Both the position numbers and the translations under genes were made by a program. The notes beneath the pieces are model-generated. The model made no database searches and was not told where the DNA came from. It was given only the letters and a program-made list of their open reading frames with translations. From the NCBI GenBank assembly GCA_045594705.1, contig JAZNZB010000070.1, positions 1 through 52,323 on the forward strand: a stretch of 52,323 nucleotides of DNA, written 5' to 3'. This DNA is from SVQP01 sp045594705. Its GTDB lineage: Bacteria; Bacillota; Clostridia; Oscillospirales; CAG-272. How positions within the stretch are numbered: the stretch's first letter is position 1; every line of letters begins with the position of its first letter. Below are positions 17,243 to 25,688 of this stretch, one piece after another.

Positions 17243-17296
17243 AAATTCCTTTTCTTAAAAATTAACAATGCAGCGAAAAGCTTGCATTTGTTTTAC

Positions 17297-17325
17297 ATTT
17301 TATCACCCGATGGTATCGATGTCAA
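17297..17325 (-). promoter_or_regulatory. Promoter of the lipoprotein gene
   Basis: TTGACA (17325-17320) and TAAAAT (17302-17297), 17-bp spacing. The -35 lies inside the last codons of the alpha-galactosidase gene. Confidence 0.82.
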
Positions 17326-19327
17326 GTATCCCTCTTGAGATCTTGCACCATACCGCGCTGTCGCAGTCGGGGAAGGTGACGTGCAAGGTGCTTTCCTGCA
17401 GCTTGACCGTGTTCTTGGCGCGTGCGGGGTACATTGTTTCAATCTTGGCCTTCTTGCCTACGTACTTGGCAAGATCGATCTTGGCCTTTGTCTGCTCACC
17501 GTTCTTCCATACGGCCAGGAGCAGCGTACCGCTCTCGGGCTCGTGCATGCCAAGCGAGAGAATGCCCTTATCTGCCATTCGACAAAGCCCCGTGGGATAT
17601 ACGGGATTACACTTGACCAAGAGGTCGCGGTTTTGCTTGTAAAGCTCGATCGCCTCGGCCATCAGCGCAAGATTCTGCTCATCCGCGCAATCAATATGCC
17701 CCGACAGATAGATCGCACCAAGCATGACCTGCACCATATTGAATACGGTGTTATGACCGTCTGCAAACTTTGCGGTAAATTCAGCACTCGGAGCAAAGCT
17801 GATCCTGTGATCGATCGGCACGGGATAAGGATAGCCCCAAATCCCCACGCGCTCGGGAGGCATGCAAGCTACAAGACCCTGCACCACGCTGGGCATGCGC
17901 TCGTAATATTCCTGATCGCTGACGCTTTGCATATAGAAATGCTTTTCGCTTGCGTGGTCGGCCCTCATGCAGCCGGAGGAGCAGTTTTCAATCACCAGAT
18001 CCGGTAAGGCCGCGCAAACTCGGTCAATCAGCGCAAGGAACGCTGTCTGGTTGCGCTTCAGCTCCTCGGGAGAGGCCATACCAAGCGCACCGTCAATGCC
18101 GATACCCACGTTCTGATTATAGTCGTTCTTGATAAAGCGAATGCCCTTTTTGTACAGTCGCTCAAAAATACCGAACACATACTCCTGCACCTCGGGGTTG
18201 CGGAAATCAAAGAAGCAGCGCGTTTTGCCGATGGCCTTGCCATGGCGCGTCAGTCGTGCATTCTCGATCTTGTCAAGCACCTTTGTGCCGGGCATGACGC
18301 TCTCGACCTCCAGCCAGCAGCCCGGCTTCATGCCCTTGCTCTGAATGTACGCAAGAATGCCGTCAAAGCCGCCCTCTCCGAACAATGCGTCGTTCTGCTC
18401 GTAGTCGCCAAGACCTCCGCTCCAGTCCTCGTCCTTGCCAAACCAGCCCGCATCGATCACAAAGTACTCACAGCCCACCTTGGCAGCCGCATCGATCAGG
18501 GGCACAAGCTTTTGGCGCGTGGGCAGTGCCCACAGGCAGTTCATGTAGTCGTTGAAGCAGACCGGCACGTGTCCGTTCGGGAATGCCCGCAGCATGCGGG
18601 CACGCTTGTATGCGGTCAGTGCTGCAACGGCCTCTTCAAAGCCGCCCCTGACCTTGCCGTAAATGCCCAGCGGTGCTGTGTAGCTCTCTCCCGGCTGCAG
18701 CTCGTAAAACCATCCGTCGTGACGGTCGTGGCAGGCAGAAAGCAGCACGTCCAGCCAAAGATCGTTACGATATCCGCCCACGCTGACCTCAATATACCAG
18801 GAAGCCGAGGTGGCGATCTCAAAATACCAGATCTCGCCCTTTTCGGTGTCCTCCAGCATGATCATGGGATAGTGGCGGCAGGTGGTCCATGATCCTATAC
18901 TGCCGATGCGGTAAGCTCGTTGCGTATTATGGTTATAGGTCGGATATACGCCAAAGTCCTCAATATATCCGTGTCTCCATTGGCCCTCACCCTGCCAGGA
19001 GGAGTCACACATATGCAATACAAAGCGTTTTTGATGCCATTCTCCGCCTTCTCTGCCAATGCCCGTCACGTAGCCCGAGGAAAGTCTGTCCAGCACAATG
19101 CTCTCGCTGCCTGTGTTCTGTACGGAAGTGACGCATTCATAAGTACTTTGATCAAAGGGCGTGCAGTCCACCTTCACTTCTGCGTCGTAGCCCGCAAGGC
19201 GGTATGTATAGGTATTTCCTTCGATTTTGATCGGTTCGGAGGTCATGGCCTCGGTCTGTCGGCTGTGATAATCGTCGTTGTGCGCCGCATTGACGCTCAG
19301 ATAATAAAGAGGGTGGTTGCAAAGCAT
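17303..19327 (-). CDS. GH36-like alpha-galactosidase
   Basis: The 674-residue protein has the GH36/GH27 layout: an N-terminal beta-sandwich (about 1-240), a (beta/alpha)8 barrel starting near VIDAGWFG, and a C-terminal beta domain. The nucleophile is the Asp of FIKNDYNQ and the acid/base the Asp of QSVSDQEYYE, about 70 residues later. CSSGCMRAD between them matches the family's CxSGG-like substrate loop, with Cys in place of the second Gly. No signal peptide, so it hydrolyses alpha-galactosides (melibiose, raffinose type) in the cytosol. GGAAGGAG precedes the ATG and a TTGACA promoter lies just upstream. No terminator separates it from the lipoprotein gene. Confidence 0.9.
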   Translation of the reverse strand: MLCNHPLYYLSVNAAHNDDYHSRQTEAMTSEPIKIEGNTYTYRLAGYDAEVKVDCTPFDQSTYECVTSVQNTGSESIVLDRLSSGYVTGIGREGGEWHQKRFVLHMCDSSWQGEGQWRHGYIEDFGVYPTYNHNTQRAYRIGSIGSWTTCRHYPMIMLEDTEKGEIWYFEIATSASWYIEVSVGGYRNDLWLDVLLSACHDRHDGWFYELQPGESYTAPLGIYGKVRGGFEEAVAALTAYKRARMLRAFPNGHVPVCFNDYMNCLWALPTRQKLVPLIDAAAKVGCEYFVIDAGWFGKDEDWSGGLGDYEQNDALFGEGGFDGILAYIQSKGMKPGCWLEVESVMPGTKVLDKIENARLTRHGKAIGKTRCFFDFRNPEVQEYVFGIFERLYKKGIRFIKNDYNQNVGIGIDGALGMASPEELKRNQTAFLALIDRVCAALPDLVIENCSSGCMRADHASEKHFYMQSVSDQEYYERMPSVVQGLVACMPPERVGIWGYPYPVPIDHRISFAPSAEFTAKFADGHNTVFNMVQVMLGAIYLSGHIDCADEQNLALMAEAIELYKQNRDLLVKCNPVYPTGLCRMADKGILSLGMHEPESGTLLLAVWKNGEQTKAKIDLAKYVGKKAKIETMYPARAKNTVKLQESTLHVTFPDCDSAVWCKISRGILDIDTIG

Positions 19328-19356
19328 GATCGTACTCCTTCCACAGTAGTACCATA

Positions 19357-19385
19357 ATCATACTCTACAACCACCCCTTTGTCAA
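19357..19385 (-). promoter_or_regulatory. Promoter of the alpha-galactosidase gene
   Basis: TTGACA (19385-19380) and TATGAT (19362-19357) with 17-bp spacing, squeezed between the end of the phage cassette (19389) and the gene. Confidence 0.82.
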
Positions 19386-19388
19386 GAC

Positions 19389-19676
19389 TCAGGGCCAAAA
19401 ATATCCGACCAATGCACTCCCGATCGCGCCCAAGATCGCCGAGGCGGCATAGCCCAGCACATGCTCGATCAAAAGCCCGGGTCTTGACTCAAGCGCGCTG
19501 ATGCGATCCTCCTGACGCTGAGCAAGCTGATCGTACCTGTCCACCATCTCTGTCAGCTTGATGGTACACTTTTCCAGGGCGTCGATCTGATCCCCATGCT
19601 TGCCAAGTCTTGTCTCAATGCGATCGTGCCTCTCGCGGCAAAGCTCCTGTCTGTAATCCGTCTGATTGCTCTGCAT
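19389..19676 (-). CDS. XhlA-like small coiled-coil/transmembrane phage protein
   Basis: The 95-residue protein has a charged, heptad-rich N-terminal region (about 8-65) and a single hydrophobic C-terminal segment (about 72-92). This is the layout of haemolysin XhlA-type proteins that assist holins in phage and PBSX-like elements by anchoring at the membrane. It starts 1 nt after the stop of the neck protein gene and is the last gene of the phage cassette. No endolysin follows, so a lysis role is doubtful; it could tether capsids or another complex to the membrane. The family call rests on architecture alone. Confidence 0.7.
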   Translation of the reverse strand: MQSNQTDYRQELCRERHDRIETRLGKHGDQIDALEKCTIKLTEMVDRYDQLAQRQEDRISALESRPGLLIEHVLGYAASAILGAIGSALVGYFWP

Positions 19677-19677
19677 C

Positions 19678-21252
19678 TTACTTGTACTCCTTGATCAGGC
19701 TAAGCACGCGGTATTCTCCATCACCGTCGATACGAATGCCGAGCGTATGGCATGCACGCGGCTGCAGCGGCACGTACCAGAGTCGCGAGCCCTCGCATTC
19801 CAAGGTCGCGCGCTTCTCCCATTCCCCTCCATCGTAGCTGACCGAAAGCGTCAGAGAGCTGCCAAGCTCACAAAGCACGCGCACACCAAGGCGCACGGGC
19901 ACGATCTCTCCGCGTGCGTCGTCGGTCAGCGGATGAAATTCTATATAAGACGAGGCAGGTCCTTGCACGATGCCATGCCCCGTTTTGTCTTGTCCTATGA
20001 TGTATACGACGTTGTCCGAACCGCAGGCATACACGTCACCCGCCAGATATCCGAGATATTGGATATTGGCACCGTCCTCCCGGTGCCACGCCTCTGTGAC
20101 CGTGTCATATACGTAAAGCGCGCGCACGCCCTGCTCGTCCTTGGCACTCAGATAGTATTTTCTGCCGTCCGTCGTCGCAATCCCCTCGCTAAGGCTTTTG
20201 CCATGGCTCTCGGAGATCACCCGTGCACTGCTGCCGCTGCAGCAGACCACACCGTTGGCAGAAAGATAAATCATATCTCCGCCAACCGAGCAAAGCGATG
20301 CACCGCTTCCCTCCATTACACCCGAGAGTGCCGTTTCCATAATGGAAAAGTTGGCGGGACTGTCGCCGTATACCTCCACCATACTGTTGCTTCTGAAAAA
20401 GACCGGTCTGCCCGCATGCATCACGCAAGCGGTAAAGGGCTCACTGCCCGGAACGCGCAAGCAAAAGCTGCTCTGCTCGTCACCGTCGTAGCGAAACCAG
20501 TTGGTCACGTCTCCCGGAGCTGTTGCGTAAATGGTATCCTTGCTGTATCCCCAGAGTCTGCCGGAGCAGGAAAACAGTCCACCCATGGGGTACGGGGCAT
20601 CTATGATCAAGGTGCAGCTTGCAATATCCTCCGCAACAAAGGAATTTTCGTCAAATCGCAGGTAGTATTCCTCCACCTTTCGAATGGTATACGCACCGTC
20701 ATTGTGCTCTGAGCCGCTGAGCAGGATCGAATCTCCCGGGGAGAAATAATCAAGGAAATTGAAATCCGTGCAATACAGCGTATTAAACTTGACAGCGCGT
20801 GCAACGCCGTCCTCGTCCACGTAGTCCTGATTTTGTACGATTACGTTTGCAAGCTTGAGATTGACGTATCTTGACCGGAGCAGATCGGTCTTTTTGTCGT
20901 ACACGCGGAAATCGGGCAGGATCAGCAGCTGATCTCCCAGCATACCCAGCACCTTTGGGTATTTATTGACGTTGCCAAGCACGCGCACTTTATTCTGGGA
21001 AAGTGCCTTGTACATCTCACCGTTACAGGCAAGATACAAATCTCCCGCGCAGGTCATTCCCTGCACGCTCCCTGCAAGCCTTTGCCAGATCCGCCTGGGC
21101 GGGCGGGAGAGCAGCGCAGGATGCTCATCCCCGCTAATATTCTCTCCCGCAAAGTAAGTGCGATCGTTCCCTTTGTGTCTGTGCCAAAGCCCTTTGGTAA
21201 AATCATGATCGATTTGTCTGTAGGTTTTGGATTTTTCAAGAGTCGGCAGCAT
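19678..21252 (-). CDS. Phage neck/nozzle-like beta-propeller protein
   Basis: The start at 21252 has GGAGG 7 nt upstream; a GTG one codon earlier is less well placed. The 524-residue protein is rich in repeating beta strands with YLS.., YVYD and VYAC-type blades, without a signal peptide. Its size, propeller-like composition and position two genes after the capsid fit the nozzle or packaged-DNA stabilisation proteins of podoviruses (the P22 gp10 class), which plug the portal and bind the tail. The cassette has no tailspike or needle beyond it. The assignment is by position and composition only; a generic structural protein is the alternative. Confidence 0.7.
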   Translation of the reverse strand: MLPTLEKSKTYRQIDHDFTKGLWHRHKGNDRTYFAGENISGDEHPALLSRPPRRIWQRLAGSVQGMTCAGDLYLACNGEMYKALSQNKVRVLGNVNKYPKVLGMLGDQLLILPDFRVYDKKTDLLRSRYVNLKLANVIVQNQDYVDEDGVARAVKFNTLYCTDFNFLDYFSPGDSILLSGSEHNDGAYTIRKVEEYYLRFDENSFVAEDIASCTLIIDAPYPMGGLFSCSGRLWGYSKDTIYATAPGDVTNWFRYDGDEQSSFCLRVPGSEPFTACVMHAGRPVFFRSNSMVEVYGDSPANFSIMETALSGVMEGSGASLCSVGGDMIYLSANGVVCCSGSSARVISESHGKSLSEGIATTDGRKYYLSAKDEQGVRALYVYDTVTEAWHREDGANIQYLGYLAGDVYACGSDNVVYIIGQDKTGHGIVQGPASSYIEFHPLTDDARGEIVPVRLGVRVLCELGSSLTLSVSYDGGEWEKRATLECEGSRLWYVPLQPRACHTLGIRIDGDGEYRVLSLIKEYK

Positions 21253-21440
21253 CACGCATCCTCCTCGATGCTGCCGTTTTTCACGGAGCGCACGTTTTCC
21301 TTGGAAATCTGCAATAGCGTGTATTCCAGATCCCGCACCAGCTTATCGTAGCTGCGAGCCAGCAAAAGCACAGCTTCACCGACAGGCTTTGCCCGTACGG
21401 CACTCTCCAGCCCCTTATTTCCAAGCACCGCTTTTGCCAT
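21252..21440 (-). CDS. Small phage protein between capsid and neck genes
   Basis: The ATG at 21440 lies 1 nt after the stop of the preceding gene, with AGGGGGA about 9 nt before it. An in-frame start at 21467 would overlap that gene. The 62-residue product is largely alpha-helical, and its C-terminal acidic end overlaps the neck protein start. Position between the capsid and nozzle genes suggests a head-completion or adaptor subunit, but no family was recognised. Confidence 0.62.
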   Translation of the reverse strand: MAKAVLGNKGLESAVRAKPVGEAVLLLARSYDKLVRDLEYTLLQISKENVRSVKNGSIEEDA

Positions 21441-21441
21441 A

Positions 21442-21702
21442 TCAGCCAATCCCCCTGCTCTTTGCAATAAAGCGGCTCTGCTCAGCCTCCATCAGCCTTG
21501 CCGCTTTGGTGTCCTGGATCTCGGACTGATCCAGGACAAGCGCGAATTTGCGCTTGATCTTTACCCATTCTCCCCTTTTGATGACGCAGTTTTTTCCGTT
21601 GATCGCCACGTACACATCATCCTTGTATCGGTCGTTGTCGCGAAACAGCTTGATGGCGATATATTCTTCCAAGTATGCCTGTTCGGCGGTCTGTGCTTTC
21701 AT
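21442..21702 (-). CDS. Small phage head-associated protein
   Basis: This 86-residue protein follows the major capsid gene by 23 bp and has GAAAGGAG before its ATG. A KDDVYVAINGKNCVIKRGE stretch (about 27-45) forms a short beta motif seen, from memory, in small proteins next to N4-gp56-type capsids in Firmicutes phages. The rest is helical. A head decoration or neck adaptor role is plausible but unproven. Confidence 0.65.
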   Translation of the reverse strand: MKAQTAEQAYLEEYIAIKLFRDNDRYKDDVYVAINGKNCVIKRGEWVKIKRKFALVLDQSEIQDTKAARLMEAEQSRFIAKSRGIG

Positions 21703-21725
21703 ACCGTCTCCTTTCTACTTATAGG

Positions 21726-23021
21726 TCAGTCCTGATTGTCAAAGGTAGAGGCGGTCTCGATTCTGACCATAAATGCCTCCACCAGACGCACTGTGACCTT
21801 GGTTGCCTTCCAGCCCACGGTAGCGCGCTGATTGAGCGGGTCTGCCGTGCCTGCGCTGCCAAGCTGCTTGACGATCAGCTCAAGGCCGCCGCCTGTGATC
21901 TCGGTCGTGCCGTACGCATTCTCACCAAAGACCATGGTTGCATAAACGTCACGTCCCCAAGCACCTGCCTCACCGGGATAGATCGCTTCATCATCTCTGC
22001 AGGTCACGTTTGCAGCGGTGCTCTTGGTACTGTCGGTATACAGCGTCAGCGTATCTGCCGTATTTGCACCAACGTATGCACGGGTAGAGCCGACCAGCAC
22101 GTATCTGCCAACCAGTTCGCCATCGGCAACGCTGCCACCGTCGAAGGTGATCACGCTCGCACCGTCATAGCCATCCGCACAGTTGACAGTCAGTACGCGT
22201 GCGTCGGATGCCAGATCCTCTGCATGAAACACCTTTGCCTCGCTGGATTCGATAAAGCGGACGCCCTCGATCTTGCCGATCTCGCCCTCCATAATATTGG
22301 AAGGATCAGCGTACTGATTGGGAGTCTTCCAGTTGGGATCGCTCATCAGATCGTACGCGCAGTCGGGATGCACGATGGCAATGTACGAGCCCTTGATCTT
22401 TTCCGCATTCTGATTCTTGAGGAATCTGACCGCGCGGCGCACTGCATTCACAGTCAGATAGTGGTTGTTCTCCGCAAGACCGCCCACAAGCATATATCTG
22501 GCAGGAACGGCATTCTCTCCGTACTGCACGTTGGTACCGCCGGCCAGCACCTCACGGGTGATGGTATCCAGCGTTCTGCCGGCCTGAGAGCCAAGCAGCT
22601 TGGTCGCCATGCACAGGTTGTTGTCAATGGCGGTCAGGATGAGCAGGTCGGTCAGCTCCACGTAACCGCCGTACTGCGCAACGGTCGCCTCCAGCACCTC
22701 CATGCTGATGCTCTGCCCTTCGGGCGTCACGCCCTCCTTGATGGGATCGGTCAGCTTGGGCAGCGGGTTATAGCGGCGGAACTGCACGGTCTTGCCGCCG
22801 CCCTGAGGGATCTGATGCTTTTGCGCAAACATATCGTGAACCAGCGCGGGCTCAGCGTTGTCGATCAGATAATCGGAATAGTAGGTCTTCATCTCTTCGG
22901 AAAGACCCATGCCTGCGGTATATGCAACAGTCGTGCCCGCAGCGGCATTGACGGTACCCTCTGTACCCATCACGTTCGTACTTGCAGCAAAGCGCTGCAG
23001 ATCAAAAATTCTTTCTCTCAT
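21726..23021 (-). CDS. N4-gp56 family major capsid protein
   Basis: The 431-residue protein matches the N4-gp56-type HK97-fold capsid proteins of Firmicutes phages. Features are an N-terminal segment rich in Ala/Thr, a GLSEEMKTYYSDYLI helix, QIPQGGGKTVQFRRYNPL (about 69-86), an EGVTPEGQ step, and LAGGTNVQYG near residue 158. GAAAGGA precedes the ATG, and the scaffold gene lies 12 bp upstream. A gut-phage-like Ig or decoration domain may lie between about 260 and 370. It would form the icosahedral shell. The reading frame is intact, which argues against simple decay. Confidence 0.88.
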   Translation of the reverse strand: MRERIFDLQRFAASTNVMGTEGTVNAAAGTTVAYTAGMGLSEEMKTYYSDYLIDNAEPALVHDMFAQKHQIPQGGGKTVQFRRYNPLPKLTDPIKEGVTPEGQSISMEVLEATVAQYGGYVELTDLLILTAIDNNLCMATKLLGSQAGRTLDTITREVLAGGTNVQYGENAVPARYMLVGGLAENNHYLTVNAVRRAVRFLKNQNAEKIKGSYIAIVHPDCAYDLMSDPNWKTPNQYADPSNIMEGEIGKIEGVRFIESSEAKVFHAEDLASDARVLTVNCADGYDGASVITFDGGSVADGELVGRYVLVGSTRAYVGANTADTLTLYTDSTKSTAANVTCRDDEAIYPGEAGAWGRDVYATMVFGENAYGTTEITGGGLELIVKQLGSAGTADPLNQRATVGWKATKVTVRLVEAFMVRIETASTFDNQD

Positions 23022-23033
23022 AATAGTTCCTTT

Positions 23034-23723
23034 CTAAAATGTAATGTGTTCCCCCTTTGCAGCACGCTCGGCAAGCACGGCTCGCTGAGCGCGCGTCAGA
23101 TGGGTGGCTCGCCCTGCGCCGCTTGCCAACGCTCCGTCAAGACCGTTTTCATGCGGTCTTGCCCGGCGAAGCTGAACGGCTCCCAGCAGCTGCGAGGCGG
23201 TGTTTTCTGCCGCTTGTCTTGCGGCATTCTCCTTTAAGCTGTCCAGATGGAACAGCTCGTAAAGGCTGGTCAGCGAGATCTCGGGATGGGCGGAAAAGCC
23301 CTCCAGAAGACGTGCAAAGGCAGGCTCTGCAGCTTCACTCTCAAGGTCAAATTCCGGATATTTTTCCTTGACGGCGGCAGCCTCCTTCTGCCAATCACGT
23401 GCAGCAGGCGTCAGCAGCTCTGCCAGTCGCTCGGGCAGCTGCCCGGGACTTTCCAGCCCCAGCATCTCGGCAGCACTTTGCAAGATTCTGCTGCTTTCCC
23501 GCTCCGATTTGAGTCTCTTTCTGACAATGTCGGAGATCTGCTTGGTATACAACGCATGAAATTTCGGGGAGTTGATCAGCTCCTCCCATTCCCTGCGCGT
23601 ATCCGTGCGGCCCTCGGCGTCAGAGCCATTTTGAATTTCTTCGCCCGCTTGACCACTCTCCTTTGGTACCACGATCCCGTCGTCGGCCATGGAATTTACG
23701 TTTTGTTCGACCGTTTGCATCAT
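23034..23723 (-). CDS. Phage scaffolding protein
   Basis: The 229-residue, highly charged and mostly helical protein lies directly upstream of the major capsid gene, where phage scaffolds sit. Its acidic N-terminus, long Glu/Lys/Ala-rich centre and basic C-terminal tail (capsid-binding in known scaffolds) fit the class. AAAGGA precedes two adjacent ATGs. With the Prp-like cysteine protease one gene further upstream, it may be processed during maturation, as phage scaffolds of Staphylococcus are by host Prp; that link is inference. Confidence 0.78.
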   Translation of the reverse strand: MMQTVEQNVNSMADDGIVVPKESGQAGEEIQNGSDAEGRTDTRREWEELINSPKFHALYTKQISDIVRKRLKSERESSRILQSAAEMLGLESPGQLPERLAELLTPAARDWQKEAAAVKEKYPEFDLESEAAEPAFARLLEGFSAHPEISLTSLYELFHLDSLKENAARQAAENTASQLLGAVQLRRARPHENGLDGALASGAGRATHLTRAQRAVLAERAAKGEHITF

Positions 23724-23763
23724 ACTTGTCCTTTCTTGCAGCTCTGTTGCAGCCGCATGCGTC

Positions 23764-24063
23764 TTATATATAAGAATTCCTCATAATCACGTGTTGGGGG
23801 TATTTGTCCGCGATGGCAGCAAGGCCGCATGCAGCCATATCAAAAGCCGCGTTACGCTCGGACAGACTGATCAGTGCATACCCATCCGCAAGGTCAGCCT
23901 CGGCACAGCATTCGGTGTCGTATTCCTCAAGATAAGCTGCCAGGGACTCTACCAGCGCAGACACAGCGGCGCATACGATATCGTCGCCCGTGGCATAATT
24001 TGCATGGCCGATCACCTCCAGACAATACCCTTCATTGCATTGGTAAGCGTTTGCCTCGATCAT
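23764..24063 (-). CDS. Prp-like cysteine protease encoded in the phage cassette
   Basis: The 99-residue protein shows the Prp family signature: GHANYATGDDIVCAAVSAL (19-37), giving catalytic His20 and Cys32 in the expected spacing. Prp trims the N-terminus of ribosomal protein L27 in Firmicutes and also cleaves capsid and scaffold proteins of staphylococcal phages. Here the gene overlaps the portal stop by ATGA and sits next to the scaffold and capsid genes, so it is probably a dedicated prohead protease. L27 is not encoded in this window and the host presumably has its own Prp. Confidence 0.82.
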   Translation of the reverse strand: MIEANAYQCNEGYCLEVIGHANYATGDDIVCAAVSALVESLAAYLEEYDTECCAEADLADGYALISLSERNAAFDMAACGLAAIADKYPQHVIMRNSYI

Positions 24064-25673
24064 GCTGCACCTCCGCCATCTCTGATCAGCTGCTTGATCT
24101 TGCCGATCCCGTCAAAGTCCATCATCTCCAACATGATCAGCGTCTGCTCCCGCTGCTCGGGACGAAACGCTCCCTTTTCGTAAAGCGACATGGCAAACTC
24201 GTTGGCTGCCTCCTGCGAGAGCGGATTTGCCACACGCGCCTTGACCTTGATATCAAAAACAGGCTTTTTCATATACTCCGCCCCATCTTGGCTGTACACC
24301 GTACTCTCCAGTATTCCGCGGTTGGCATACTTGAGGTACTCGTGACCGTTTTCATGCGTGATGCGGAAGGTGCGCTCACGATCATAAAACTGTCGGATCA
24401 GCTCGATGATCAGCTGCACGATGCCGATATACGCACGGTTGGATGCAGCAATGACATCGCGGGCGTTCTTGTTGCCCGCCTCCTGCAGTGCCTTGATGGC
24501 CGTGGCTGCGGTAATACCGCCCGAAAGCGAGCCCTGCGAGACGTCACGGTTGCCTGTGGTCTCCTTGAGCTCATCGATCTTGAGCTTTTTGAGCGTCAGA
24601 AGGCCTTGGTCAAACGTACCGATACGGATCTGCTGCAGCTTTTCCTCTTCAATGTCGCCCTCAACCTCCACGATGCGCTGATCCAGATCCATAAAGTCCT
24701 CTTGGTTGACACCCAGACTCTTTTTGGCCCAAAAGCGCACCTTGCTTGCCCAGTCGGCATATTCCATAAAGTTGGCATCCAGGCGGTCAATGTAGATCTG
24801 CGGCTGCTTTGCCACGGCGATCATACCAAAGCCGTAGCACGTGCCCTCCTCGGGATACATCACGTCCAGCACCACGGGATACGTGCCGTGATCGTACCAG
24901 CCTCTTTCCCGATAAACAGGATCATTTTCGGATGCGTACAGCACAACGCCGTCCGCAAACTTGCAATAATGCAGCACGTCCTTGCTGCCAACGCGCTTTT
25001 TGTAATACCAGTCCACGACCAGCGTTTTGCCGTCCTCGCTGCCAAAGAAAATGCCTTCCGGGTCACCGGCGCGCATGTTGCGCTCAAGGAATGCGGGATA
25101 GGTCTGCTCCAGCTGCTCGGTATCCATTTCTGCAAGCAAAAACAAATGCTTGCTGTCCTGAATGCTTCTGATACCGGGCTCCCAAAACAGATTCTGAATA
25201 TCAATGCGGCACACGTCGATATCGCCAAAGCCGTTTTCCAAGGCGTTGTTCCAGAAAACGCCGTACGCACTGACGCCGTGCTTGAGCTTGTACCACATGT
25301 TATCCGAGTACACCGCGTCAAAGTCGCAGCGGTCCAGAATAACCGGAACGATCCGAGAGAGTGCATTTGCCTCGCCCTCGTCGCCCGGCTCTCTGGGCAA
25401 GCAGATGCAGGTGGGCATATTGTCCATCATATCCGCGTGTCGGTTGGCAATGCTGTTGAACATCCAGGCTGAACATCCGAGATCGCGCACTGCGGCGGGG
25501 GCCCCGCTACCGTATCTGCCCTGCCAGTACGTCTCGTCACTCTGAATTCTCGAATCCAAGGGACGCTTGGCGGCACGCCAGTCGCGCAAGATCCTTGCAG
25601 CCTTGGCGATCTCCTCCATTCCAATGGCGGGACGCTCTTGCTCCTTCTTTTTGAAAATGTCTTTTATGGTCAT
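24060..25673 (-). CDS. Phage portal protein
   Basis: The 537-residue protein lies between the large terminase and the Prp/scaffold/capsid genes and has portal hallmarks: an N-terminal helical region, a YWQGRYG segment (about 49-55), beta-rich wing, a long central helix (LKKLKIDELKETTGN) and an acidic C-terminal crown region. AAGGAG lies 6 nt upstream of the ATG. It would form the dodecameric ring through which DNA is packaged by TerL. The closest type is the P22/gp1-like portals used with N4-gp56-type capsids, judged from size and neighbours. Confidence 0.85.
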   Translation of the reverse strand: MTIKDIFKKKEQERPAIGMEEIAKAARILRDWRAAKRPLDSRIQSDETYWQGRYGSGAPAAVRDLGCSAWMFNSIANRHADMMDNMPTCICLPREPGDEGEANALSRIVPVILDRCDFDAVYSDNMWYKLKHGVSAYGVFWNNALENGFGDIDVCRIDIQNLFWEPGIRSIQDSKHLFLLAEMDTEQLEQTYPAFLERNMRAGDPEGIFFGSEDGKTLVVDWYYKKRVGSKDVLHYCKFADGVVLYASENDPVYRERGWYDHGTYPVVLDVMYPEEGTCYGFGMIAVAKQPQIYIDRLDANFMEYADWASKVRFWAKKSLGVNQEDFMDLDQRIVEVEGDIEEEKLQQIRIGTFDQGLLTLKKLKIDELKETTGNRDVSQGSLSGGITAATAIKALQEAGNKNARDVIAASNRAYIGIVQLIIELIRQFYDRERTFRITHENGHEYLKYANRGILESTVYSQDGAEYMKKPVFDIKVKARVANPLSQEAANEFAMSLYEKGAFRPEQREQTLIMLEMMDFDGIGKIKQLIRDGGGAA

Positions 25674-25688
25674 ATTTTCTCCTTATGT

